Source: Micromonospora sp. WMMD1128 (GTDB taxonomy: Bacteria > Actinomycetota > Actinomycetes > Mycobacteriales > Micromonosporaceae). From it: a stretch of 64,000 nt of DNA. The translations under genes and the position numbers were made by a program. The notes beneath the pieces are model-generated. The model was given only the letters and a program-made list of their open reading frames with translations. It searched no databases and was not told the origin of the DNA. Of the stretch, positions 35,609 to 42,818 are shown one piece after another. The first letter of the stretch is position 1, and the number at the start of each line of letters is the position of its first letter. The DNA lies in NCBI RefSeq assembly GCF_027497235.1, contig NZ_CP114902.1, positions 4,180,001 through 4,244,000 of the forward strand, given 5' to 3'.

Positions 35609-37282
35609 ATGCGTGGGGACCTGGTCCGGAAACTGCTCGCCCGGGTGCTGACCAGCGGGCTGGCGGTGCTGGCGTTCCTCCTGCTGGCACTCACCGGCGC
35701 CACCGCCGCCGGGCTGGCCGTGGCGGTCGCCGCGCTGGCCGCCACCGCCTGGGAACGGCGGGTCCGGCCCAGCGCCGACGGCCTCGTCGAGACGGTGCTG
35801 GTGGCCGCCGGGATCCTGGTCGGCTACGCCCGCCGGGCCGACGACGGGTTCGACCCGGCGCTGGCCGTGACCGCGCTCGTCCTGCTCGGCCTGGTGCTGC
35901 TCGTCGGGCCGCTGCGCCAGGCCGCCGCGCTGGAGATCCGGGCGGCCAACCTGCCGGTCCGCTCCTGGGCGCCACCTGTCGCCGCCCGGCTCGGCGACGC
36001 GCTGCTGGTGCTGCTCGCGCTGGTGGCGCTCGCCGCCGCGCCCGCCCTGCCGGCCTGGCTCCCGCTCGTCGCCACGCTGCTCGTCGGCGCCGGCTGCGCC
36101 GCCGTCGCGCTCGACCTCGCCCGCCGCCGGTTCCGGCCGCCGGCCGGCGGTGGCCCGATCGGCCGGGCGCTGCGCCGGCACCAGCCGGAGTTCGTGCTGC
36201 ACTTCTCCGCCCCGCCCGGCTCCGAATACCAGGTGACCATGTGGCTGCCGTACCTGGAACGGATCGGCCGGCCGTTCCTGGTGGTGCTGCGCGAACCGGA
36301 GTTCCTGCCGACCGTGGCCGCCGCGACCCGCGCCCCGGTGGTCCTCTGCCCCACGCTGAAGGCCCTGGACGAGGCCCTGGCGCCCAGCCTGCGGGTGGCG
36401 TTCTACGTCAACCACGGCGCGAAGAACGCCCACTGCATCCGGTTCCACCAGCTCACCCACGTACAACTGCACCACGGCGACAGCGACAAGGCCCCGAGCG
36501 CCAACCCGGTCTCCGCGATCTTCGACAAGATCTTCGTAGCCGGGCAGGCGGCCATCGACAGGTACGCCCGGGCCGGCGTGGAGATCCCCGCCGAGAAGTT
36601 CGTCGTGGTCGGCCGCCCCCAGGTCGAGGAGATCGAGGTACGCCGGGAGCACGCGCCCGCGTCGGCGCACCCGACCGTCCTCTACACCCCGACCTGGACC
36701 GGGCACCACGCCGACGCCAACTACTGCTCGCTGCCGGTGGCCGAGACGCTGATCCGCCGGCTGCTCGACCGCGGGGCGGCGGTGATCCTGCGCGCCCACC
36801 CCTACACCGACCGGAACCCGGCCTCGGCCCGGCAGCTCGCCCGGCTCACCGAACTGCTCGCCGCCGACCGGGCGAGGACCGGCCGGCCGCACCTGTGGGG
36901 CGCGGCAGCCACCCGGGAGCTGACGCTCACCGAGTGCGTCAACCGCGCCGACGCGCTTGTCTCCGACGTCTCCGGGGTCATCTCCGACTGGCTCTACTCC
37001 GGCAAGCCGTACGCGGTCACCGACACCGGCGCCGACGGCGCACACTTCGTCGAGCGGTTCCCCCTCGCCGGCTCCGGCTACGTGCTGCGCCGCGACATGT
37101 CCAACGTGGACGAGGTGCTCACCGCGCTGCTGGACACCGACCCGAAGGCGGCCGACCGCTGGGCCGCCCGGACCCGCTACCTGGGCGACTTCCCCACCGA
37201 CGGCTACGCCGAGGCGTTCCTCACCGCCGCCCGGCGCGAGCTGGAGCCGGACTTCGCCGTCCCGGCGCCGCGCACGCCGTAG
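35609..37282 (+). CDS. Polyol-phosphate polymerase-like membrane protein (TagF/TarL family)
   Basis: 557-residue protein. Residues 1-165 carry about five hydrophobic segments; the rest resembles CDP-glycerol/CDP-ribitol phosphotransferases. Key segments are LHHGDSDKAPSANPVSA, the start YTPTWTGHH, ILRAHPYTDRNP and ALVSDVSGVISDWLYSGKPY. Directly downstream of the CDP-ribitol synthase, it is the best candidate for adding ribitol-phosphate units. It is a paralogue of the protein at 7883-9637. The membrane-domain fusion is not found in Bacillus/Staphylococcus TarL. Confidence 0.8.
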   Translation: MRGDLVRKLLARVLTSGLAVLAFLLLALTGATAAGLAVAVAALAATAWERRVRPSADGLVETVLVAAGILVGYARRADDGFDPALAVTALVLLGLVLLVGPLRQAAALEIRAANLPVRSWAPPVAARLGDALLVLLALVALAAAPALPAWLPLVATLLVGAGCAAVALDLARRRFRPPAGGGPIGRALRRHQPEFVLHFSAPPGSEYQVTMWLPYLERIGRPFLVVLREPEFLPTVAAATRAPVVLCPTLKALDEALAPSLRVAFYVNHGAKNAHCIRFHQLTHVQLHHGDSDKAPSANPVSAIFDKIFVAGQAAIDRYARAGVEIPAEKFVVVGRPQVEEIEVRREHAPASAHPTVLYTPTWTGHHADANYCSLPVAETLIRRLLDRGAAVILRAHPYTDRNPASARQLARLTELLAADRARTGRPHLWGAAATRELTLTECVNRADALVSDVSGVISDWLYSGKPYAVTDTGADGAHFVERFPLAGSGYVLRRDMSNVDEVLTALLDTDPKAADRWAARTRYLGDFPTDGYAEAFLTAARRELEPDFAVPAPRTP

Positions 37283-37307
37283 GCCGGTCGGTCCCCCCGA
37301 ACCGGTC

Positions 37308-38246
37308 CTAGAGGTACGGGTCGAGCAGCGCGAGCACCGCCGCGGGATCCTCGACGTGCGCGTTGTGGCCCAGCCCCGGCAGCGTGGCCACCGGAACGCC
37401 CAACTCCTTGAGCTGCGCGTCGGTCACCATCGGGTCCCGCTCGCCCCGGGCCAGCAGCACCGGCACGTCGACGGCGGCGAGCAGGGCCGGCAGCCGAGGC
37501 GCCCCCACCGCGAACGCGGCCGGATCCATGGCCAACCGCCAGCGCCCGTCGCCCCGGCGTAGTCCCGCGTCGACCACCGGATGGTCCGGAGCGAACAGCC
37601 CGGCGAGCCCGGACACCCGCAGGTAACGACGGGCCGCCTCGTCACGGGTGGCGAACCAGGTCACCGGCCGGGCGGCCAACTCCTCCGCCTTCGCCAGCTC
37701 GGCCGGCGACCAGGCCACCTTGATGCCGAGGCCGACCACCGCGTCCACCGGCAGGCCCCGCCGGCGCGCGGCCAGCGCCAGCGCCACCACGCCACCGAGC
37801 GAGTGCCCGAGCAGCACCAGCCGGTCGTTCGGGCCGAGCCGGACCGCCCCGAACCCGTCCACGACGCGCTGAGCCAGGGCCGCGAAGGAGTACCCGGTCA
37901 CGGTGGCGCCCTCATCGACGGCCCCGGGCGCGGCAGCGACCTCATCGGCGTCTCCCGACGCGGCGGCGACACCGAGCGCGGTCGCGACCCCATCGGCGCC
38001 TCCCGACGCGGCGGCGACACCAGGCACGGCCGCGACCCCGTCGGCGTCTCCCGACGCAAGGGCGGCCCCGCCTGTGGCAGCCCTCGGGGGCAGCGGCGGC
38101 GACCAGCCGTGTCCAGCCAGGTCGGGGGCGAGCCAGCGTCCTGGCCAGTGACGCTCCAGCAGTGGCGCCCACGGCAACCACACCTCGCCGGTGGCCCCCA
38201 TGCCGTGTAGGAGCACCAGGTGACGGGTCCCCCTCGCATCGCCCAT
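37308..38246 (-). CDS. Alpha/beta hydrolase with a repetitive lid insert
   Basis: 312-residue alpha/beta hydrolase. The oxyanion motif HGMGATGE is near the N-terminus, the nucleophile elbow GHSLGG follows the insert, and the late HNAHVEDP supplies the likely catalytic His. Between the DLAGHGWS strand and YSFAALAQ lies an Ala/Gly/Val/Asp-rich stretch of about 50 residues, made of three copies of a 16-residue unit. It is encoded by a 48-bp tandem repeat (about 37920-38065). The ATG at 38246 was chosen because the longer upstream frame is not hydrolase-like. Substrate unknown. Confidence 0.82.
   Translation of the reverse strand: MGDARGTRHLVLLHGMGATGEVWLPWAPLLERHWPGRWLAPDLAGHGWSPPLPPRAATGGAALASGDADGVAAVPGVAAASGGADGVATALGVAAASGDADEVAAAPGAVDEGATVTGYSFAALAQRVVDGFGAVRLGPNDRLVLLGHSLGGVVALALAARRRGLPVDAVVGLGIKVAWSPAELAKAEELAARPVTWFATRDEAARRYLRVSGLAGLFAPDHPVVDAGLRRGDGRWRLAMDPAAFAVGAPRLPALLAAVDVPVLLARGERDPMVTDAQLKELGVPVATLPGLGHNAHVEDPAAVLALLDPYL
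37936..38079. repeat. 48-bp coding minisatellite, about three copies
   Basis: Units begin with GCGAC at 37936, 37984 and 38032; the third diverges after about 32 bp. They encode the 16-aa repeats (such as ASGDADGVAAVPGVAA) in the hydrolase lid. The exact 48-bp period keeps the reading frame. Confidence 0.85.
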
Positions 38247-38448
38247 ACGGCGCAGTCTGCCACCGGACGGACACGGTGCGCGAGAGCGGACACCGACGTC
38301 ACGCGCGCGCGACGCATCGTGCCCGGGCCTCGGCGGCGACGCCGGCTGGACGCCCACCCTGCGCGTCACCCCGCCGGTGCCGGGGCGCACCTATGACCGA
38401 CTCCGGTCCGACGGTCGCGCACTCCACTCGTGGCCCGGGGCGGAGCGC

Positions 38449-38795
38449 GGGTGGAACGCTTGGCCGTCTCGGGCGTGCTGAGGCGTCCGTAGCGTTCCAG
38501 TCGTCGCCTGAACGGCGCGCGGGTGGAACGCTATGGCCCTCTCGGGCGCGCTGAGACGTCCACAGCGTTCCAGTCGTGGCGCGGGTGGAGCGTGGGTGGA
38601 ACGCTATGGACGTCTCGGGCGCGCTGAGACGTCCACAGCGTTCCAGTCGTGGCGCGGGTGGAGCGTGGGTGGAACGCTATGGACGTCTCGGGCGCGTTGA
38701 GACGGCCATAGCGTTCCAGTCGTCGCCTGAACGGCGCGCGGGTGGAACGCTATGGACGTCTCGGGCGTGTTGAGGCACCCGTGGGCGTTCCCCGT
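38449..38795. repeat. Tandem array of five hairpin-forming units, period about 73 bp
   Basis: Five units start at 38451, 38523, 38596, 38669 and 38742. Each holds a near-perfect inverted repeat, left arm TGGAACGCTATGGACGTCTC, a 9-nt GC loop, and a right arm matching its reverse complement with one or two mismatches. Hairpins span 38452-38499, 38524-38572, 38597-38645, 38670-38718 and 38743-38791, the last degenerate. The linkers are of two types in the order A-B-B-A. It lies between divergent genes, about 200 bp from the hydrolase start and about 370 bp from the lysozyme-like gene. No spacers of CRISPR type are present. Confidence 0.9.
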
Positions 38796-39167
38796 TAGTG
38801 GGCTTGGGGGTGTTGACGGCGTGTGGAATCCGGTTGCCATGTGTCGTCGGGTGTTGCGGTTGGGTGGGGTGTCCGGTTCGGGGGTGGTGGGTGGCACTCT
38901 GGCGGCGGAATCGTCGCGGGGGTGCGGGCGTTGTAACCCGGTGAACGATCGAGCAAGGCCAGCGCCCGTCGCGGCGCGGCCGACCCGGCCCCCGGGAATG
39001 ACGGTGGGCAGCCGGTCGTTACACAGTCACTCCGGCCCACCCGCGATGCGGCCCTGGCCCCGCGGACCACGTCGGATCCCCCCGAAACGCTGTGAGCGCC
39101 TGACGGTGCTCGCCCGCGCGCCACCCTCCCACGGTGCGTGTGTCGACCCCCGGAATGGAGCCCCCTG
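38796..39167. other. Intergenic region upstream of the lysozyme-like gene
   Basis: No gene was recognised here or in 38247-38448 on the other side of the hairpin array. This part is relatively T/G-rich at its left end, then normal. I looked for a ydaO riboswitch, since these often precede wall hydrolases, and did not find its conserved blocks. No promoter is clear enough to call. Confidence 0.35.
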
Positions 39168-39731
39168 ATGAACACGATCCTGCGCAAGAGCGTCCTGGGT
39201 ATCGCTGGTCTGGCGTTCACCGGTGGTGTGTTCGCCGGTCCGATCGCCGCTCACGCCGACACCCCCACCCACACCACCGCCGCCAAGCCCGCCGCCGCCG
39301 CGGCCGTGGCGCAGGCCGAGGGCAAGCAGTCGACGATCACGCTCAACGGCGAGCAGACCGCCAACGTCAAGGCGATCATCGCCGCGACGAAGAAGGCGGG
39401 CCTGCCCGAGCGGGCGGCGGTCATCTCCATCGCCACCAGCCTCCAGGAATCCAAGCTGGAGAACCTGGGCCACCTCGGCGACACCAACGACCACGACTCC
39501 CTCGGCCTGTTCCAGCAGCGCCCCTCCTCCGGCTGGGGCACCCCCGAGCAGATCACCGACCCCGAATACTCCACCCTGGCCTTCCTCAAGGGCTTGAAGC
39601 AGGTCGACGGCTGGCAGGACATGCCCCTGACCGAGGCCGCCCAGACCGTCCAGGTGAGCGCCTACCCCGACGCCTACGCCCAGTGGGAGAACCAGGCCAC
39701 CGACCTCGTCACCAAGCACTGGAACAGCTGA
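39168..39731 (+). CDS. Secreted lysozyme-like (transglycosylase-type) protein
   Basis: 187-residue exported protein. The signal peptide (1-30) has KSVLGIAGLAFTGG and probable cleavage after AHA. An Ala-rich linker leads to a lysozyme-like domain from about residue 60. Glu94 in SLQESKLENLGH is a plausible catalytic acid, and DSLGLFQQRPSSGWGTPEQI is typical of actinobacterial SLT-type domains. It probably binds or cleaves peptidoglycan outside the cell. GGAG lies 7 nt before the ATG. Confidence 0.78.
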   Translation: MNTILRKSVLGIAGLAFTGGVFAGPIAAHADTPTHTTAAKPAAAAAVAQAEGKQSTITLNGEQTANVKAIIAATKKAGLPERAAVISIATSLQESKLENLGHLGDTNDHDSLGLFQQRPSSGWGTPEQITDPEYSTLAFLKGLKQVDGWQDMPLTEAAQTVQVSAYPDAYAQWENQATDLVTKHWNS

Positions 39732-39742
39732 CGAACAACGCT

Positions 39743-39779
39743 GAAGGCCGGCACCCGCAACAACGGGGTGCCGGCCTTC
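39743..39779. terminator. Bidirectional terminator
   Basis: A perfect 14-bp stem (39743-39756 with 39766-39779) and a 9-nt loop lie between the convergent lysozyme-like and peptidase genes. Confidence 0.85.
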
Positions 39780-39796
39780 ACGCGTACCCGAAAAGG

Positions 39797-40642
39797 TCAG
39801 GCGGAGTAACCTCGCGTGGCCATCCAGTTCGCCAGGTCGGCCGTGGCGACCCAGTACGACGGCAGCGACGGGTCGGCCGAGTCGGCGATGCGTACCGTCC
39901 GGCCGTCGTTCTTGTAGCCGATCACGGCGACATAGTGGCCGCCCGGGAACGAGTGCCAGCCGCCGTTCGTGTCGGTGGCGTCGCCGACGATGTTCGAGAC
40001 GACCGCCCGGCCGTTGCTGACCGCGTTGACGACGTCGGCCCGGAGCCGGTCGACCTGGCCGGGGGTGGCTGCGCCGGCGATCATGCGGGTCCGGTACGGG
40101 TCGCCCTTGACCTGCTGGTTGAGCACCCGGGTGGTGTCCTCGGCCGAGTTGGTGCCCATCTCGGTGGTGCCGAGCGCGACGGCCAGCGTGTCCTGGCTGC
40201 GCTCGATGCCGGCGGCGCTGAGCGCGTTCCGCACGGCGGCCGGACCGCAGTAGTAGTAGGTGGTCTGGGCCTGGTAGTCGTAGTCGAGCACCTTGCTCGA
40301 CGGTGGCTTCGGCTTGGCCTTCGGCGTGGTGTCCGGGTCGGCGGACTTGGCCGCGACCTTCGCCACGGGCGAGGCCGTGGGAGAGGGCTTGGGCGACGCG
40401 CTCGGCGAGGCGCTGGGCGACGGGACGGCGACCCTGGCCTCGCTCCGGGTCGCGGCGTCGTTGAGGCGGGAGCCGAGGTCCGCCACGGCGGCGGTGTCCC
40501 GCTGAGCCGGGGCGCCGTCGGTGGCGGTCAGGGTGGCGCCGGCGCCACCGGCCAGCACGAGGGCCGCCGCCGAACCGGCGATGATCTGGTACGGGCGCTC
40601 GGTCGCGAGCCGCCGCAGTTGACGCTTCAGGTGGTGCTTCAC
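39797..40642 (-). CDS. Membrane-anchored or secreted C39-like cysteine peptidase
   Basis: 281-residue protein. A basic N-terminus and one hydrophobic segment (about 19-40) are followed by a Ser/Pro/Lys-rich linker to residue 118. The papain-like C39_2 domain has Cys132 in YYYCGPAA, His236 in GGHYVAVIGY and Asp254 in RIADSADP as the likely triad. It should act outside the cell, perhaps on wall peptides. The GTG at 40642 is preceded by GGAGG with 5-nt spacing. A c-di-AMP riboswitch lies in its about 380-nt leader, tying expression to wall or osmotic state. Confidence 0.82.
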   Translation of the reverse strand: MKHHLKRQLRRLATERPYQIIAGSAAALVLAGGAGATLTATDGAPAQRDTAAVADLGSRLNDAATRSEARVAVPSPSASPSASPKPSPTASPVAKVAAKSADPDTTPKAKPKPPSSKVLDYDYQAQTTYYYCGPAAVRNALSAAGIERSQDTLAVALGTTEMGTNSAEDTTRVLNQQVKGDPYRTRMIAGAATPGQVDRLRADVVNAVSNGRAVVSNIVGDATDTNGGWHSFPGGHYVAVIGYKNDGRTVRIADSADPSLPSYWVATADLANWMATRGYSA

Positions 40643-40860
40643 GGATTCCTCCACGGGGGTGGGCGGCACACGCCGGCCCTACGCGCGGAGGGACTCACGC
40701 GCGCTGACGGGCTGGACGGCCGCGGGTGATGGCCCGGGACGCCGGGCGGATCAGGGGTCGGGTACGCGTCGCCTCAGGCGCGCGCCGGCCCCCGCAGGCC
40801 GTGGAGGCGGGGGGACGATCGGGGGTTGGTTGACACGAGGAGGTAGCTCCTTCCGTGGCC

Positions 40861-40983
40861 GCCGACCGGGTTAGCTGACGGATTCGGGCGGGAAGTACGC
40901 CCTACCGCGGGCCGTGGGCTCCGCGGATTCACCCCGGTGTTGCTGTGGGTCCCCGGTTCGTATGCACGATTAGGCGGGTCGGC
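40861..40983 (-). ncRNA. Cyclic di-AMP riboswitch (ydaO-yuaA class)
   Basis: The minus strand carries the hallmark blocks in order: CCTAATCGTGCATACGA (the small P2-type hairpin), CCGGGGACCC (40948-40957), GGGGTGAATCC (40925-40935) and GAATCCGTCAGCTAACCC (within 40866-40885). The closing stem P1 pairs GCCGACC (40977-40983) with GGTCGGC (40861-40867). The blocks match the Bacillus ydaO leader as I recall it. The class binds c-di-AMP and usually turns expression off. It lies 218 nt upstream of the peptidase GTG. The expression platform is not resolved; AGGAG/CTCCT pairing follows P1. Confidence 0.87.
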
Positions 40984-41026
40984 ACGGCGACGCCATCGGC
41001 GATCGACAACCGCACCGGACGCGCCG

Positions 41027-41055
41027 ACACTACCGATGGGTACGACACATGCCAA
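41027..41055 (-). promoter_or_regulatory. Promoter for the riboswitch-controlled peptidase gene
   Basis: -35 TTGGCA (41050-41055) and -10 TAGTGT (41027-41032) are separated by exactly 17 nt. They predict a start near 41020, some 37 nt before the riboswitch P1 stem. Confidence 0.65.
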
Positions 41056-41269
41056 GCGCTCCCACCTGCGGAAACGTGCTTGGCGACTACAATTTCGGTG
41101 CAGCCGATCACTGACGTGACTCAATGGGACAAGGGGCTTCGACGACGCCGGCCGGCGGAAACCGGACGTCCGGCGGGAGGAAAAACGGACTCCGGCCGCG
41201 AAGCAGGACATCGGCTCGGACGGCACACCGGGCCGGTGACCCGGCTCACCGCGTTCGGTAACGATTCGG

Positions 41270-41394
41270 CCGAGGCAGCCACTCAGCCGAGGCAGCCACT
41301 CAGCCGAGGCAGCCACTCAGCCGAGGCAGCCACTGAGCCGAGGCAGCCACTCGACCCGGGACCGCCGCCCGACCCGGGACCGCCGCCCGACCCC
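41270..41394. repeat. 17-bp tandem repeat (5 copies) plus 18-bp repeat (2 copies)
   Basis: The unit CCGAGGCAGCCACTCAG starts at 41270, 41287, 41304, 41321 and 41338, the fourth with one change. A GACCCGGGACCGCCGCCC unit of 18 bp then appears twice. It lies just downstream of the stop codon of the gene at 41405, so its 3' end could have varied with the repeat. Confidence 0.85.
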
Positions 41395-41404
41395 ACACCG
41401 CCGC

Positions 41405-42169
41405 TCAGCCGACGCGGGCCGGACGCCAGCGGGCGCTGCGCACCGGGGCGGGCACCGGGACACGGGTCGCCGGCGCGGCCCGGAACGCCGGCGCGGGCCG
41501 AAGCGCCGTCGCGGCGGCGTACGCCTCGGCGGCGAGCGTCCGGGCCGACTCGGCGGCCAGTTCGGTGTCCCGCCACGCCAGCCGTTCCCGCTCGGCGGCC
41601 GTCTCCCAGGCGGCTCGGCGGCCGTCACGGACCGTCCGGGCCAGCACGATCTCCTGCGTCGCCGGGTGGTGGCAGGGGTCCCACCCGTTGCGGCCGGCCA
41701 GCACGTCGGCGAGCTGGCGGGCGGTCAGGTCGCCCCGCCAGTGCGCCGCCATCGCGGCGTGACGGAGCCAGCGTTCCCGCGCCGCGTACTCGGACGGGGT
41801 GCGAGGCGTATGTGGTTCGGGCAGGGCGGCGGTGCCGGCCAGGCGGCGGGCGGCCGAGTCCGCCTCGTCGTACGCCGCCCAGGCGCGCTCCGCCTCGTCC
41901 TGGGCGGCCAGCCACCGCTCGCGGCGACGCCTGGCGGTCTGGGCGGCTCCGGCGGCGGCCACCGCCACCTCGTCGGCGTACCGGGTCAGGTCGGCCCGGT
42001 GCAGTGCCTCGACGTCTGCCGGGTCGGGTTCGGCCTCGGTCACGGCGTCTCGTTCGGGGCGGGCGACCAGGACGGTGAGCAGGACGAGGGCGAGCACGGT
42101 CAGGGCCGACCAGATGGCGGCGGCCTCGGGGACCGCGGTGAGGAAGTTGAGGAGAACGGTCTGTGACAT
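41405..42169 (-). CDS. Single-pass membrane protein of unknown function
   Basis: 254-residue protein I do not recognise. Residues about 15-38 form one membrane helix (AIWSALTVLALVLLTVLVA). The rest is Ala/Arg/Glu-rich, with long helical stretches (RRRRERWLAAQDEAERAWAA) that may be coiled coil, and one HHPATQEIVLARTV segment. The C-terminus is Pro/Arg-rich. The ATG at 42169 follows GAGGTG; the long Arg/Pro-rich upstream frame belongs to the neighbouring region and is rejected. It probably forms an operon-like pair with the next gene (148-bp gap). Confidence 0.6.
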   Translation of the reverse strand: MSQTVLLNFLTAVPEAAAIWSALTVLALVLLTVLVARPERDAVTEAEPDPADVEALHRADLTRYADEVAVAAAGAAQTARRRRERWLAAQDEAERAWAAYDEADSAARRLAGTAALPEPHTPRTPSEYAARERWLRHAAMAAHWRGDLTARQLADVLAGRNGWDPCHHPATQEIVLARTVRDGRRAAWETAAERERLAWRDTELAAESARTLAAEAYAAATALRPAPAFRAAPATRVPVPAPVRSARWRPARVG

Positions 42170-42317
42170 CGGCGGGCACCTCACGGGAGACGGTGACGGG
42201 GAATTCCGCACGGCCGGTCGGGGCGGGGGGGCGCGACCGGGATCCGGACGCGGCCGGGCCGCCGAGGGCGGGTGCGGGTGAGGTTCGGGTGGGCGGCGGG
42301 GGCGGGCCCGCGGCGGG

Positions 42318-42740
42318 TCAGTGCGCGGGCGGGGCCCGCGGGCCGGCCGGTGCCGGCGGCGGACCCGCCGGGACCGGGTGCCGACCGGCGGGGCGGACGG
42401 CGTCGCCCTCCGGCTCAGGCTCCGGGACGCCGGTGGCGACGGTCTGCCGCTCGGTGGCGGCGTCGTGCGCCACCCGCGAGCCGGCATCGCCGCGGAACGT
42501 CGAGCCGGCATCGCCGCGGAACGTCGAGCCGGCATCGCCGCGGAACGTCGAGCCGGCGTCGGCGCGGAACGTCGAGCCGGCGACCGGGCCAACCGAGCCG
42601 CCCGGCGCCGGCAACGAAGCGGCAGCCGGCAGCGTGGCGGCGCCGAACGAGAAGGCGACGACCACGGCCAGGCTGGCAAGCATGCGTGCGGCCCAGCGCG
42701 CCACCCACCACACGGGACAGGTGAGCGCGATCGGAAGCAC
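42318..42740 (-). CDS. Small exported or membrane protein with AGSTFRGD repeats
   Basis: 140-residue protein of unknown function. One hydrophobic segment (about 20-42, LASLAVVVAFSFGAA) is followed by about four 8-residue repeats of the type AGSTFRGD, encoded by a 24-bp tandem repeat, and a Pro/Ala-rich tail. The GTG at 42740 is supported by TAATTT exactly 6 nt upstream, as in other leaderless genes here. Coding status is less sure than for its neighbours because the tail is low complexity. Confidence 0.45.
   Translation of the reverse strand: MLPIALTCPVWWVARWAARMLASLAVVVAFSFGAATLPAAASLPAPGGSVGPVAGSTFRADAGSTFRGDAGSTFRGDAGSTFRGDAGSRVAHDAATERQTVATGVPEPEPEGDAVRPAGRHPVPAGPPPAPAGPRAPPAH
42480..42575. 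repeat. 24-bp coding tandem repeat, four copies
   Basis: The unit begins GCCGGCATCGCCGCGG and recurs at 42480, 42504, 42528 and 42552, the last with two substitutions. It encodes the 8-residue repeats of the small exported protein and keeps frame. Confidence 0.88.
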
Positions 42741-42746
42741 GGGTAC

Positions 42747-42752
42747 AAATTA
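42747..42752 (-). promoter_or_regulatory. -10 element of the repeat-protein gene
   Basis: TAATTT on the minus strand, 6 nt before the GTG at 42740. It is unusually AT-rich for this DNA and supports a leaderless transcript. Confidence 0.5.
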
Positions 42753-42818
42753 CCCGCGATCCCACCACCACGCACCGTCACCCGGCGTGTCGCAACGCCA
42801 CCGATCAGCGTGGACCGG

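Larger units (their letters stand above)
40643..41404. other. 762-bp non-coding stretch with leader RNA and repeats
   Basis: It holds, from left to right, the peptidase leader, the c-di-AMP riboswitch, its promoter, and two short tandem repeats near 41270-41394. No protein gene was recognised between 41056 and 41269. Confidence 0.5.

Noticed and set aside
7283..37282. Reading the glycosyltransferase-rich region as a secondary-metabolite (glycosylated antibiotic) cluster
   Set aside because: There is no polyketide, peptide synthetase or other scaffold enzyme, while a Wzm/Wzt exporter, polyol-phosphate polymerases and a CDP-ribitol synthase point to a surface polymer.
38449..38795. CRISPR array
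   Set aside because: Units are tandem with only two linker types, the repeats are far longer than CRISPR repeats, there are no unique spacers, and no cas genes are present.
38796..39167. A second c-di-AMP riboswitch before the lysozyme-like gene
   Set aside because: The GGGGTGAATC and GTCAGCTAACC-type blocks are absent on the plus strand.
42170..42781. Arg/Pro-rich N-terminal extension of the membrane protein at 41405
   Set aside because: The extension is an out-of-frame reading of the repeat-protein gene, and the ATG at 42169 has a good ribosome site followed by a normal membrane anchor.
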